Assembly (NCBI RefSeq): GCF_049686335.1
Contig: NZ_JBAVHX010000033.1
Span: 181,132-245,131 of the forward strand
Origin: Buttiauxella sp049686335
Lineage (GTDB): Bacteria > Pseudomonadota > Gammaproteobacteria > Enterobacterales > Enterobacteriaceae
Length of the DNA: 64,000 nucleotides
Reading direction: 5' to 3'
In this document: one piece after another, positions 53,911 to 63,151 of the stretch
How the letters are laid out: the number at the start of each line of letters is the position of its first letter
Numbering within the stretch: position 1 is the stretch's first letter
Translations under genes and position numbers: made by a program
Notes under the pieces: generated by a model
The model's database searches: none
What the model was told of the DNA's origin: nothing
Seen by the model: only the letters and a program-made list of their open reading frames with translations

Positions 53911-53936
53911 AAGCCACCTTTCACGGTGGCTTTTTT
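53911..53936. terminator. Terminator between ileX and the ABC transporter operon
   Basis: AAGCCACC and GGTGGCTT form an 8-bp stem with a 6-nt loop and TTTTTT follows on the plus strand. It lies six bases before the stop of the convergent permease gene and may serve both. Confidence 0.88.
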
Positions 53937-53941
53937 ATTAT

Positions 53942-54652
53942 CTAAATCTTGAGTGGCGATGGGCTGGCAGCAGTGCCGCGTCGGCGATACCAGCGAGACA
54001 CCAGGTAACCCAAGCCGCTGCACAGCAGGTAATACACCAATCCCGTAAAGATAAAGATGGCCGCTGGATACACCTGTACCCGGCTGTTGACCTGCCCCGC
54101 CACTGTGGTTAGCTCTGGCACATTGACGATGAACGCAAGCGAAGTGTCTTTAAGCAGCGCGATGAACAGGCCCACATAGGAAGGAAAGACGTTGCGCATC
54201 GCCTGCGGTAACAATACCAGGTGCAGTATTTGCCAGCCATTCAATCCACCAGCTACCGCCGCTTCACGTTGCCCGGACGGGAGAGCCTTTAAACCCGCGA
54301 GAGTAGTGTGCATCACCGCAGCAGACGTAAACCACGCCAGCGCCAGAGTTACGGTCAGCGCACCGGGTAAATCGCTACCAGTGATAATCGGCAGCAAGAA
54401 GTAGAGCCAGAAAATCACAAAAATAAGCGGAATACCGCGAATGAATTCTGCCCAGATAAACAGTAGCCGCCTCACAACGCCATCAAACCGCCAGGCGATT
54501 CCTGCCAGCAATACGCCACCCACCAGTGCGAGTATCGCCGCTCCGGCCGCCATTAGCAGCGTCAACATTACGCCGCCCGGTTCATCCTGCGCCATTCTTC
54601 CCCAGAGCAGATAATCCAGGTTATCGGTAATCACCGTCAGATTAGCTATCAT
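53942..54652 (-). CDS. Polar amino-acid ABC transporter permease, second subunit
   Basis: The 236-residue membrane protein is a HisM/GltK-type permease. It has about five transmembrane helices, the FIRGIPLIFVIFWLYFLLP region and the EAA-type loop EAAVAGGLNGWQILHLVLLP that docks with the ATPase. The ATG at 54652 follows GAGG at good spacing and overlaps the other permease gene by 11 bp. A longer frame starts at a GTG without support. It pairs with the 259-residue permease to form the membrane pore. It is the last gene of the operon. Confidence 0.88.
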   Translation of the reverse strand: MIANLTVITDNLDYLLWGRMAQDEPGGVMLTLLMAAGAAILALVGGVLLAGIAWRFDGVVRRLLFIWAEFIRGIPLIFVIFWLYFLLPIITGSDLPGALTVTLALAWFTSAAVMHTTLAGLKALPSGQREAAVAGGLNGWQILHLVLLPQAMRNVFPSYVGLFIALLKDTSLAFIVNVPELTTVAGQVNSRVQVYPAAIFIFTGLVYYLLCSGLGYLVSRWYRRRGTAASPSPLKI

Positions 54653-55421
54653 TCTGTGCCTCACTATTCAGCGCTTTAGCTACCCGGCGTTTACGTTCAG
54701 ACGGGCGCGGGCCAAGCCAGGCGAACAGCCCACCCATCACCAGCCCCAAAGCCAGATACAGCACCGTTCCCACAGCAAATGCCTCCAGTGCATGGGCGTT
54801 GTAGCTTTCGATTTGCCTGACCTGATAGGTCAGCTCCGCAAAGCCGATACCGGTAGCCAGCGACGAGAGCTTCATCAAGTTGAGATACTGCCCCACTACC
54901 GGCTGCCAGGCATTCCTCAGCCCTTGTGGAAGAAGGATCCAACGGTAGATGGACCAGGCTGAGAATCCTTGCGAAAGCGCAGCTTCCACCTGTCCCTGAG
55001 GTACAGCCTGCAACCCGCTGCGCATTTCTTCGAGTAGAAATGCGGAAGTAAACAGCCCAAGCCCCCAGGCAGCGCAAATAAACTCCGGAGTGAGCCACCA
55101 CACATTTCCGGGCAGTATCGACCAGCTGTGTTCATCGTTGATAAACCCGCGTAATTCCTGAGGGAGGAAATTCCACGCGGCGAAATACCAGAACAGCAGT
55201 TGCACCAGCAGCGGCGTATTGCGAAACACAGAGACCCATACCGCAACCACCGCCCTGCCGATGCGCCCTCCGGCAAGCCTCAACCCGAGTATTAATAGTG
55301 TTAAAGCTGTTGCCAGCAGTACTCCGGCGAGGGTGACCCAGACCGTGGTTAAAAAGCCGGACATAATCCACTGCAACGGCTGTCCTGTCAGAACTCCAGT
55401 CCAGTCTATGTGCCAGTTCAT
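54642..55421 (-). CDS. Polar amino-acid ABC transporter permease, first subunit
   Basis: The 259-residue protein is a HisQ/GltJ-type permease with about five to six transmembrane helices. The typical family pieces are VSVFRNTPLLVQLLFWYF near residue 70 and EAALSQGFSAWSIYRWILLPQ (the EAA loop) near 145. Its ATG at 55421 overlaps the stop of the ATPase gene (ATGA), and its own end overlaps the second permease. The substrate is not evident from this subunit. Confidence 0.9.
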   Translation of the reverse strand: MNWHIDWTGVLTGQPLQWIMSGFLTTVWVTLAGVLLATALTLLILGLRLAGGRIGRAVVAVWVSVFRNTPLLVQLLFWYFAAWNFLPQELRGFINDEHSWSILPGNVWWLTPEFICAAWGLGLFTSAFLLEEMRSGLQAVPQGQVEAALSQGFSAWSIYRWILLPQGLRNAWQPVVGQYLNLMKLSSLATGIGFAELTYQVRQIESYNAHALEAFAVGTVLYLALGLVMGGLFAWLGPRPSERKRRVAKALNSEAQNDS

Positions 55422-56242
55422 GATTCATCCTTAAACCCGGCATGCAAAGGATCGAGTACCTTTTGTAAAAAACGCCTGGTGCGTGGATGTTGTGGTGAGC
55501 CGAAGAACCGCGCGGGAGGAGCCTGCTCAAGAATTTCGCCGCCATCGATAAACACCACCCGATCGGCAATTTCCCGTGCAAACTGCATTTCATGGGTGAC
55601 GACAATCATCGTAATGCCACTGTGGGCCAGAGATTTCATCACCATCAGCACTTCACCGATCATTTCCGGATCCAGTGCCGAAGTGGGTTCATCGAACAAG
55701 ATTATCTGCGGCGAGGATGCTAAAGCCCGTGCGATGGCCACACGCTGTTGCTGCCCGCCGGAAAGTTGCGCAGGATAATGATGTGCTTTCTCGGCAAGCC
55801 CGACCCGAGTCAACAACGTTACTGCCTGCTGTTGAGCCTCATCAGGTTCCCAGCCATGAACATGCATCAGTGAAAGTGTGATGTTCTGCCCGGCGGTGAG
55901 ATGGGCATACAGATTGAACTGCTGGAATACAAATCCGATGCGGCTACGCAAGGCACGCAGAGCTTTGCCCTGCAAATCCCGGGTTGGTTTGCCATCAATA
56001 AAAATGTCCCCAGCACTTAACGGTTCGAGCTGATTTATTAGTCGGATTAACGTCGATTTACCTGAGCCTGATGGCCCACAAATCGCCACCACTTCTCCTG
56101 CGTTAATTTTCAAGTCGATGGACTTCAGCACCAGGTTTTCGTCGTAACTTTTGCCAGCCTGACGAAACTCCACGCTGGCATCCTGTAAATGTGCAAAATC
56201 CGCGGCCTGAACCGCGGATCGTTTGAATAAGGCACTCACCAT
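55418..56242 (-). CDS. Polar amino-acid ABC transporter ATP-binding protein
   Basis: The 274-residue ATPase has a complete ABC set: Walker A GPSGSGKST, Q-loop FVFQQFNLYAH, signature LSGGQQQRVAIARAL, Walker B IILFDEPTSALDPE and the H-switch VVTHEMQFA. It belongs to the GlnQ/HisP group. About 25 extra residues precede the core (MVSALFKRSAVQAADFAHLQ). It starts one base after the substrate-binding protein stop and overlaps the following permease by 4 bp, so all four genes form one operon. Confidence 0.93.
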   Translation of the reverse strand: MVSALFKRSAVQAADFAHLQDASVEFRQAGKSYDENLVLKSIDLKINAGEVVAICGPSGSGKSTLIRLINQLEPLSAGDIFIDGKPTRDLQGKALRALRSRIGFVFQQFNLYAHLTAGQNITLSLMHVHGWEPDEAQQQAVTLLTRVGLAEKAHHYPAQLSGGQQQRVAIARALASSPQIILFDEPTSALDPEMIGEVLMVMKSLAHSGITMIVVTHEMQFAREIADRVVFIDGGEILEQAPPARFFGSPQHPRTRRFLQKVLDPLHAGFKDES

Positions 56243-56243
56243 G

Positions 56244-57074
56244 TTACTGAGCTTCTATTTTAAAGCCGCGTGGCTGGGGAGTTTTGCTGCCTGGACCGAA
56301 CCAGCTGTCGTATATCTTCGTCGCTTCACCGTTTTGCTCAAGCTTCACTAACTCGCCGTTAACTGCTTTAAGCAGCGCCGTTTCACCCTTCTTCACCCCG
56401 ACGCCAATCTCTTCTTTGCTGAGCAGATCAGGGAGAATTTTGAACTTCGCTTTATCCGGTGCTTCAGCCAACAGACCGGCCAGAATGGTGCTGTCCTGGG
56501 TAATCGCTTGCACGTTGCCGTTACGCAGCGCAGTCAGCGCCAGTGGGATATCGTCATAGGAAAGCACGCGAGCGGATGGGAAACGCTGATGCAGCGTCTG
56601 CTCACCGGTGGTGCCTTTTACTGCACCAATGCGATCATGCCCGTAGTCATCAAGTTTATCTGCTGATGCTGCCGGTACCAGGAATTGCTGGCCCGTCACA
56701 AAATAAGGCGTGGAGAAATCGACAACCTGCGCGCGCTCCGGCGTGATGGTGATATCAGCGACGATCAGATCCACTTTGCCAGATTGCAGCAAAGGAATGC
56801 GGTTGGCTGGATTGGTTGCCACCAGCTCCAGTTTTACGCCAAGAGATTTTGCGAGAGCCTTCGCAAAATCAACGTCATAGCCAACGATATCGTGAGTTTT
56901 AGCATCGATGGAGCCAAATGGCGGGTTAGCATCAAAAGTGGCGACGCGTACGACGCCTGCTTTTTGAATATCTGCCAGTTGGTCAGCCTGAGCCACTGTG
57001 GCGGAAAGGCCGGACAGTGCCAGTAAAACGAGTGATGCGATCTTATTTTTATGAGAGGTCATTGCGTGTGCCAT
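56244..57074 (-). CDS. Periplasmic polar amino-acid binding protein
   Basis: The 276-residue protein has a signal peptide (MAHAMTSHKNKIASLVLLAL, then SGLSATVAQA) and a family 3 extracellular solute-binding domain. Landmarks are FDANPPFGSIDAKTHDIVGY, the VDLIVADITITPERAQVVDF strand-helix pair (binding the amino-acid carboxylate) and the second-lobe GVKKGETALLKAVNGELVKL. The ATG at 57074 has AAGGA at proper distance. A frame starting at 57146 would add 24 residues without a plausible signal. The ligand (glutamate, glutamine, arginine or other) cannot be assigned. It is the first gene of the operon, divergent from the DUF2461 gene. Confidence 0.9.
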   Translation of the reverse strand: MAHAMTSHKNKIASLVLLALSGLSATVAQADQLADIQKAGVVRVATFDANPPFGSIDAKTHDIVGYDVDFAKALAKSLGVKLELVATNPANRIPLLQSGKVDLIVADITITPERAQVVDFSTPYFVTGQQFLVPAASADKLDDYGHDRIGAVKGTTGEQTLHQRFPSARVLSYDDIPLALTALRNGNVQAITQDSTILAGLLAEAPDKAKFKILPDLLSKEEIGVGVKKGETALLKAVNGELVKLEQNGEATKIYDSWFGPGSKTPQPRGFKIEAQ

Positions 57075-57280
57075 AGTTTTTCCTTGTTGTCCCAGCTTTT
57101 TGCAAGCTAAGGCCTTACACTCCCATATCCGGATCCGCACCACCAATGCTTAAAAAACATTAACATATGAGGAAAATATATTAAGGTTGGAGACGTTTCA
57201 CATCGATAGACAGAGAAATCCGCCATCCTTAAGCTCGCAGATGTAGCCGCTTAAATGGTTCTAATAAGGGTCCATCAATA

Positions 57281-58003
57281 ATGAATGCTCAAACAACGAA
57301 AACCTCAACGTCCACGGTATCTACTGGTGCAACTTTTAGTGCAGCCAGCCTGCAATTTCTCAAACAGCTTGCACAAAACAACTCCCGTGATTGGTTCAAA
57401 GCGCATCAGGATGAATACGAAAATAATGTGAGAACGCCTGCGCTACGGTTTATTGAACAGATGCAGCCCAGTATTCTTGCTCTGTCGCCAAAGCTCACCG
57501 CCGTGCCGAAAAAAGTCGGTGGCAGTTTGATGCGCCCGCAACGAGATAGCCGTTTCAGCAAAGATAAAACACCTTACAAAACCAATGTCGGCATTCAGTT
57601 TCGCCATTTCCAGGGCAAAGACGTCCACGCGCCTGGGCTGTACCTGCATATAGCAGAGGAAGGCTGTTTTATTGCGGCCGGCATCTGGCACCCTGAATCA
57701 AAAGCCTTAAATGCCATTCGCATGTGTATTGATGAAAATCCCAACGCTTACCAGAAAGCGTTACAAGCGTTGCAAAGTCATGGGTTTATCATGGATGGCG
57801 ATAGCTTAAGTCGTCCGCCTAAAGGCTTCGATAAGACTCATCCCTTGTTAACAGAATTAAAACGCAAAGACTTTATTGCGGTGAAAAATATCGACTTTGA
57901 AGAGCTGTGCAAGCCAGGTGCAGTCAATTTCTGTGCCCAGCAGTTTCAGCATTGCAGCCAGTTGATGGCCTATCTGTGCTTTGCACTGGAACTGGATTAC
58001 TAG
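57281..58003 (+). CDS. DUF2461 (TIGR02453) family protein
   Basis: The 240-residue protein belongs to the uncharacterised DUF2461 family. It has the N-terminal signature FLKQLAQNNSRDWFKAHQDE, the SRFSKDKTPYKTNVGIQF core and the GCFIAAGIWHPESKAL segment, which together form a single domain. No biochemical role is established. It is cytoplasmic, with no signal peptide. AAGGG about ten bases before the ATG is a weak ribosome-binding site. The upstream 206 bp are shared with the ABC transporter operon. It is followed by nepI, 93 bp downstream. Confidence 0.88.
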   Translation: MNAQTTKTSTSTVSTGATFSAASLQFLKQLAQNNSRDWFKAHQDEYENNVRTPALRFIEQMQPSILALSPKLTAVPKKVGGSLMRPQRDSRFSKDKTPYKTNVGIQFRHFQGKDVHAPGLYLHIAEEGCFIAAGIWHPESKALNAIRMCIDENPNAYQKALQALQSHGFIMDGDSLSRPPKGFDKTHPLLTELKRKDFIAVKNIDFEELCKPGAVNFCAQQFQHCSQLMAYLCFALELDY

Positions 58004-58096
58004 AACACGCCAGGCCAGTTGCCAAAATGTTAAATGCGTCACAAATATGGTGTTACACTACGCGGCTTTATCGCAGAAACGACACCAGGTGACGAA

Positions 58097-59281
58097 ATGA
58101 GTGAGCATATTGAAAGGACAATCGAACCGAGGGTCACGACGCGACCGAACTGGTCTGCGGTATTTGCCGTAGCATTTTGCGTCGCCTGCCTGATTACCGT
58201 GGAGTTTTTACCGGTAAGTTTGCTGACACCAATGGCGCAAGAGCTGGGAATTTCTGAAGGGCTTGCCGGGCAGTCAGTGACCGTCACCGCTTTTGTCGCC
58301 ATGTTTGCGAGCTTGTTCGTGACCAGTATTATTCGCGCAACCGACAGGCGCTATGTGGTTATCCTGTTCTCCGTGCTGCTCACCCTCTCCTGCTTGCTGG
58401 TTTCGTTTGCGAATAACTTCACCATGCTGTTAATTGGTCGCGCCTGCCTGGGCATCGCGTTGGGCGGTTTCTGGGCGATGTCAGCATCCCTGACGATGCG
58501 GCTGGTTCCGACACGCACGGTCCCTAAAGCATTGTCGGTTATCTTTGGCGCCGTCTCTATCGCCCTGGTCATCGCGGCTCCGCTCGGCAGTTTCTTAGGT
58601 GGCATTATCGGCTGGCGTAACGTGTTTAATGGCGCGGCACTGATGGGTGTGGCCTGCATTATTTGGGTATGGAAAGCGCTTCCGTCTCTTCCTGGTGAAT
58701 CGACCCAGCATAAGCAAAACATGTTCGGCCTGCTCAAACGCCCTGGCGTGCTGGCGGGTATGACGGCCATCTTTATGACATTTGCCGGGCAGTTTGCCTT
58801 CTTCACTTACATTCGCCCTGTGTATATGACGCTCGCCGGATTCGACGTAGATGGCCTGACGCTGGTGCTGCTGAGCTTTGGTATCGCGAGCTTTGTCGGA
58901 ACCTCGCTTTCCGCAGTATTCCTTAAACGTTCGCTGAAATTAGCACTGACCTGTGCTCCGCTGATACTGGCACTGAGCGCGCTGGTTCTGGTGTTGTGGG
59001 GGGCGGATAAAATTGTCGCTTCAGCCATCGCCATTGTCTGGGGCTTCGCATTCGCGCTGATCCCGGTAGGCTGGTCGACATGGATCACCCGCTCTTTGGC
59101 GGATCAAGCTGAAAAAGCGGGATCTATTCAGGTTGCGGTGATCCAGTTAGCCAACACCTGCGGTGCCGCAATTGGCGGGCTGGCACTTGATAACCTCGGC
59201 ATTTATTCGCCGCTGGTGTTATCTGGCAGTTTGATGCTGCTGACGGCTTTGTTGGTCGCGGCAAAGGTTAGAGCGAAGTAA
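58097..59281 (+). CDS. nepI: Purine ribonucleoside efflux pump NepI (MFS)
   Basis: NepI exports inosine and guanosine. The 394-residue protein has about 12 transmembrane helices and aligns closely with E. coli NepI (396): RPNWSAVFAVAFCVACLITV, GRACLGIALGGFWAMSASLT, PVGWSTWITRSLADQAEKAG and the NTCGAAIGGLALDN stretch. The start MSEHIERT at 58097 is preceded by AGGTGA. A longer frame starting at 58034 would add 21 residues without homology. A REP-like array follows the stop. Confidence 0.93.
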   Translation: MSEHIERTIEPRVTTRPNWSAVFAVAFCVACLITVEFLPVSLLTPMAQELGISEGLAGQSVTVTAFVAMFASLFVTSIIRATDRRYVVILFSVLLTLSCLLVSFANNFTMLLIGRACLGIALGGFWAMSASLTMRLVPTRTVPKALSVIFGAVSIALVIAAPLGSFLGGIIGWRNVFNGAALMGVACIIWVWKALPSLPGESTQHKQNMFGLLKRPGVLAGMTAIFMTFAGQFAFFTYIRPVYMTLAGFDVDGLTLVLLSFGIASFVGTSLSAVFLKRSLKLALTCAPLILALSALVLVLWGADKIVASAIAIVWGFAFALIPVGWSTWITRSLADQAEKAGSIQVAVIQLANTCGAAIGGLALDNLGIYSPLVLSGSLMLLTALLVAAKVRAK

Positions 59282-59287
59282 TTAAGT

Positions 59288-59503
59288 GTCGGATGGCGCT
59301 TCGCTTATCCGACCTACAAATAACTAAAACGAAGGGTGGATAAGCGCCAGCGTCATCCACCACAAACAATTGAAACGTAGGGTGGATAAGCGTCAGCGTC
59401 ATCCACCACAAACAATTGAAACGTAGGGTGGATAAGCGCCAGCGTCATCCACCACAAACAATTGAAACGTAGGGTGGATAAGCGCCAACGTCATCCACCA
59501 CAT
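59288..59503. repeat. REP-like palindromic repeats (46-bp tandem units)
   Basis: One inverted palindrome (GTCGGATGGCG...CGCTTATCCGAC, 59288-59313) is followed by four copies of a 46-bp unit starting at 59331, 59377, 59423 and 59469. Each unit holds GGGTGGATAAGCG and CGTCATCCACC with a linker near ACAAACAATTGAAACG. The cores resemble enterobacterial REP/BIME stems. The array fills the nepI-tauD gap between convergent genes and likely blocks read-through. Confidence 0.9.
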
Positions 59504-59507
59504 ACCG

Positions 59508-60356
59508 TTATCCCCGCCAAAAAGGTTTGTCCCCAAGAATGGTCGCGCGATTCATTATGCGGCGAGCCGGCAAGTAATCAGCGTTCGCATAATGCTGTGT
59601 GACCCGGTTATCCCAGATAGCAATATCGTTTTCCTGCCAGCGCCAGCGCACCTGAAATTCCGGTTTTGTAACGTGCGCAAACAGGAAGGCGAGCAGCGCA
59701 TCACTCTCCTTTTGCGAAAGATCGACAATCCGCGTCGTGAACCCTTCATTAACAAACAGCGCCTGTTTGCCACTCACTGGATGAGTACGGACAACCGGAT
59801 GAAGCAGTGGAGGATTTTTTATCACCGCCTCGCGCCAGCGCTGATGATCGTCCTCACTCTGCAGATGCTTATATTCCGGGAATGACTTACTGAAATCATG
59901 CTCTGCCTGTAATCCTGACAGCAAACGCTTGAACGGTTCCGACAGCGCTTCATAGGCCGCAATACCGCTGGTCCATAAGGTATCGCCGCCCGTTTCCGGA
60001 ATCAGCTTAGCCGCCAGTATCGCTCCCGCAGGAGGCGTCTCAATAAACGTCACATCGGTGTGCCAGTTATCGTTATCCGGCGGATTATCGTTGTGCGTAT
60101 CCAGCACGATTATCTCTTCCACTCCTTCCGCATGTGGATAAACCGGGTGGATATGCAGATCGCCAAAACGCTGCGCCAGAGTACGTTGCTGTGCCGGTGT
60201 AATGGGCTGGTCGCGCAGGAACAGCACCTGATGGCGAATCAGCGCATGGTAAAGCTGCTCAAACTGGTTATCGGTTAATCCCCGGCTCAGCGTTAAACCG
60301 CTGACTTGCGCGCCAATGTAAGGCCCCAGTGGCGTAATATTCACTCTTTCACTCAT
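59508..60356 (-). CDS. tauD: Taurine dioxygenase TauD
   Basis: TauD is a Fe(II)/2-oxoglutarate dioxygenase that cleaves taurine to sulfite and aminoacetaldehyde. The 282-residue product starts MSERVNITPLGPYIGAQVSG. The iron ligands are in NWHTDVTF (H-x-D, near residue 99) and VTQHYAN (late histidine). The 2-oxoglutarate-binding arginine lies in the ARRIMNRATI end. ATG 60356 overlaps tauC by 4 bp. A longer frame begins at 60419 without homology. It is the last gene of tauABCD. Confidence 0.96.
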   Translation of the reverse strand: MSERVNITPLGPYIGAQVSGLTLSRGLTDNQFEQLYHALIRHQVLFLRDQPITPAQQRTLAQRFGDLHIHPVYPHAEGVEEIIVLDTHNDNPPDNDNWHTDVTFIETPPAGAILAAKLIPETGGDTLWTSGIAAYEALSEPFKRLLSGLQAEHDFSKSFPEYKHLQSEDDHQRWREAVIKNPPLLHPVVRTHPVSGKQALFVNEGFTTRIVDLSQKESDALLAFLFAHVTKPEFQVRWRWQENDIAIWDNRVTQHYANADYLPARRIMNRATILGDKPFWRG

Positions 60357-61180
60357 TGCCCTTCTCCATGCCATGGGGTTAAACGACGCTGCAAGGCACG
60401 CAAACCCAGCTCTAAACAAAATGCGATAACGGCAATTACACCGATGCCCGCAAGCACCACGTCCGTTGCCAAAAATTCACCGGCAGACTGCACCATAAAA
60501 CCTAATCCACGTGTTGCCGCGATAAGCTCAGCGGCAACCAGCGTTGACCAGCCCACGCCAAGCCCGATACGGAAACCCGTCAGGATTTCCGGCAGTGCGC
60601 CGGGCAAAATCACATGCCACACGACCTGGAGACGTGATGCGCCCAGCGCTTCGGCGGCACGAATACGAACCTGTTTTGCACTGCGTACCCCAGCCATGGT
60701 CGACATAGCAACAGGGGCGAAAATAGCCAGATAAATCAGCAAGATTTTCGAGGTTTCACCGATGCCGAACCAAATCACCATCAGCGGTAGATAAGCCAGC
60801 GGCGGTACCGGGCGATATAGCTCAATCAGCGGGTCGAGAATCCCTCGCACCGTCGGGCTGAGCCCCATCGCAATACCGACCGGAATACCAATCAGCACGG
60901 CGGCTAAAAGTGCCGTGAGAATGCGCAGCAGGCTGGCGGCAAGATGCTGCCAGAGCGTGGCGTCCATAAACCCTTGTGGCCCGGCGATGCTAATCAGCTT
61001 GGTCAGCACCTGGCCTGGAGGTGGCAAAAACAGTGGACTGATCCATTGCTGCGCGGCTACCCACCACCACAGCAACACGATTGCCGTGACAGTCGCAATA
61101 CTTAATGTGAGCTGGCGCGAGAACGGCCAGTGCAATGCCAGCCGTTTGCGGCGGGCTTTATCCTGAATGACGATGCTCAT
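60353..61180 (-). CDS. tauC: Taurine ABC transporter permease TauC
   Basis: The 275-residue inner-membrane protein has six predicted helices and the permease loop EALGASRLQVVWHVILPGAL (EAA motif) that couples with TauB. It closely follows E. coli TauC (ISPLFLPPPGQVLTKL; ELYRPVPPLAYLPLMVIWFG; GLGFMVQSAGEFLATD). It overlaps tauB and tauD by 4 bp each, so the four genes are translationally coupled. Confidence 0.95.
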   Translation of the reverse strand: MSIVIQDKARRKRLALHWPFSRQLTLSIATVTAIVLLWWWVAAQQWISPLFLPPPGQVLTKLISIAGPQGFMDATLWQHLAASLLRILTALLAAVLIGIPVGIAMGLSPTVRGILDPLIELYRPVPPLAYLPLMVIWFGIGETSKILLIYLAIFAPVAMSTMAGVRSAKQVRIRAAEALGASRLQVVWHVILPGALPEILTGFRIGLGVGWSTLVAAELIAATRGLGFMVQSAGEFLATDVVLAGIGVIAVIAFCLELGLRALQRRLTPWHGEGQ

Positions 61181-61944
61181 AAGAAGCCCTCGCGTTGTTC
61201 AAACACCCGGCTCAACACGTACTCACGTTTGGCGATAAATTCAGGGTCGGATTTGATGCTGCGGCATGGCTCGCCTTCTGTGAAACGGCGGCCAAAATCG
61301 AGCGGTAAACGCTCAAGTACGCGTCCCGGCCCTGGTGACAGCAGCACTAATTCAGTCGCGAGGAAAACCGCTTCTTCGATGTCGTGGGTTATCAACAGCA
61401 CCTGTCGACGGCTTTCGTGCCAAAGCTTTAATAACAGCGTCTGCATTTGTTCGCGGGTGAATGCATCCAGCGCACCAAAGGGTTCATCAAGCAGTAAAAG
61501 TTGTGGGCGAGTGGCCAGCGCGCGGGCAATCCCGACACGCTGACGCTGCCCGCCGGAGAGCTGCCAGATGGCGCGTTTCGCTTTATCTTCCAGCCCAACT
61601 TTGCGCAGCATATCGAGCGCGATTTCCTCGCGAGCGGGCTTAGGCTGCCCGGCCAGCTGCAGACCAAAAGCAACATTATCCAGAACCGTACGCCACGGCA
61701 GCAGCCCTTCATGCTGAAAGACGACGCCGCGCTCCGCACCTGGCCCTGTCACCTGTTTGCCCGCAAGCGTGATGCTACCGGTGTGATAAGGAACAAAGCC
61801 CGCTATCAGGTTCAGCAACGTGGTTTTACCGCAGCCGGACGGGCCAAGGACCACCAGTAACTCGCCTTCGTCTACGGTCAGATTGATGTCGTTGAGAACC
61901 GTTTTACCATCATAATCTGCACTTAAATGCGAAACCTGTAACAT
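61177..61944 (-). CDS. tauB: Taurine ABC transporter ATP-binding protein TauB
   Basis: The 255-residue ATPase has Walker A GPSGCGKTTLLN, signature LSGGQRQRVGIARAL, Walker B LLLLDEPFGALD and the switch histidine in LITHDIEEAVFLA. Full-length alignment with E. coli TauB (255) is evident. It powers taurine uptake with TauA and TauC. The ATG at 61944 lies 10 bp after the tauA stop. Confidence 0.96.
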   Translation of the reverse strand: MLQVSHLSADYDGKTVLNDINLTVDEGELLVVLGPSGCGKTTLLNLIAGFVPYHTGSITLAGKQVTGPGAERGVVFQHEGLLPWRTVLDNVAFGLQLAGQPKPAREEIALDMLRKVGLEDKAKRAIWQLSGGQRQRVGIARALATRPQLLLLDEPFGALDAFTREQMQTLLLKLWHESRRQVLLITHDIEEAVFLATELVLLSPGPGRVLERLPLDFGRRFTEGEPCRSIKSDPEFIAKREYVLSRVFEQREGFL

Positions 61945-61954
61945 GGCTAACCCC

Positions 61955-62926
61955 TTACTGCGCCAACGTTTTCACGAAGCGATCGGTGACAAACTGGCTG
62001 TAATCCGTCGCTACTGCCGGGACTTTGCCCTGCGCTTTGAGGAACTGGGCGGTATCGACAATCGCTTTATTCACCGGGCCACTGAGCTGCTCAGTTTGCT
62101 GGCTCGCGGTGAGATAGGTATTGCCCTTCACCAACACCGGAACATCGCTTTCTGGCACGCCGCTCAGACGGGAGAGCTTGCTCAAGTTGTCCGGCTGTTT
62201 CAGCCATTCATCCGGGTTATCGATATAGCTCTTCTGTGCTGCAAGCGCACTTTTAGCGAAGGCTTCAACCACTTCCGGATGCGCTTTAGCGAAGTCTTTA
62301 CGCACGACCCACACATCCAGTGTTGGTGCACCCCACTTGCCTACTTGCGCAGAATCCGTCAGCACGGTGCCATCTTTTTCCAGCTCGTTAACCGCTGGCG
62401 CCCAGACATAAGCACCGTCAATATCGCCGCGCTGCCATGCCGCAATAATTGCTGGAGGCTGAAGGTTAAGGATTTCCACCTGGCCAGGTTTGATGCCCCA
62501 ATGTTTCAGAGCCGCCAGCAGGCTGTAATGCGTGGTGGAGATAAACGGTACGGCGATACGCTTGCCGATAAGATCTTTCGGGCTGGTGATGCCTTTTTTC
62601 ACCACCAGGGCTTCAGAGTTCCCCAACTGCGAAGCGAGAAGGAAGACTTCGATTGGCACGTTCTGGCTTGCTGCTACCGCCAGCGGGCTTGAGCCAATAT
62701 TGCCAATCTGCACATCACCTGATGCCAGCGCCCGCACTACACTCGCGCCGCTATCGAACTTGCGCCATTCAACTTTTGCGCCGCTATCTTTGGCAAAAGC
62801 ATTATCAGCTTGCGCAACTTTGGCCGGTTCAGCGGAGGTTTGGTACGCGACGGTTACATCCACCGCGAAGACTGGCGTTGCAATAAAGGCCAGCGCTGCC
62901 AGCCAGAGAGAATGTCGTTTTGCCAT
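61955..62926 (-). CDS. tauA: Periplasmic taurine-binding protein TauA
   Basis: The 323-residue product has a signal peptide (MAKRHSLWLAALAFIATPVFA, then VDVTVAYQT) and the NitT/TauT-type binding fold. Landmarks are DVQIGNIGSSPLAVAASQNV and the IEVFLLASQLGNSEALVVKK hinge stretch. It is the first gene of the tau operon and has an AGGAG ribosome-binding site. Upstream is an AT-rich 225-bp region where the CysB/Cbl-dependent promoter would be expected; no exact site was resolved. Confidence 0.95.
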   Translation of the reverse strand: MAKRHSLWLAALAFIATPVFAVDVTVAYQTSAEPAKVAQADNAFAKDSGAKVEWRKFDSGASVVRALASGDVQIGNIGSSPLAVAASQNVPIEVFLLASQLGNSEALVVKKGITSPKDLIGKRIAVPFISTTHYSLLAALKHWGIKPGQVEILNLQPPAIIAAWQRGDIDGAYVWAPAVNELEKDGTVLTDSAQVGKWGAPTLDVWVVRKDFAKAHPEVVEAFAKSALAAQKSYIDNPDEWLKQPDNLSKLSRLSGVPESDVPVLVKGNTYLTASQQTEQLSGPVNKAIVDTAQFLKAQGKVPAVATDYSQFVTDRFVKTLAQ

Positions 62927-63151
62927 GATGAGTGCTCCTGTATCGTTGATGGGAGCAGTATTTCGAACGGCGACGATTACATAAAATAATTAAAAATTAT
63001 CGCTAATGCTTTTATGTTTTTAGATGAAATGTGGGGAAGGATAGTTGGGGAATGGGAAAGCATTAAGCTGTTAAAAAGATATCGGAGACAATGGTATTGC
63101 TATTAACATCTGCAATATACACCGCCTCCATTAGCAGTGCGATTCAGATCG

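Noticed and set aside
61943..62692. Plus-strand 249-codon frame opposite tauA
   Set aside because: It is a shadow of the tauA strand.
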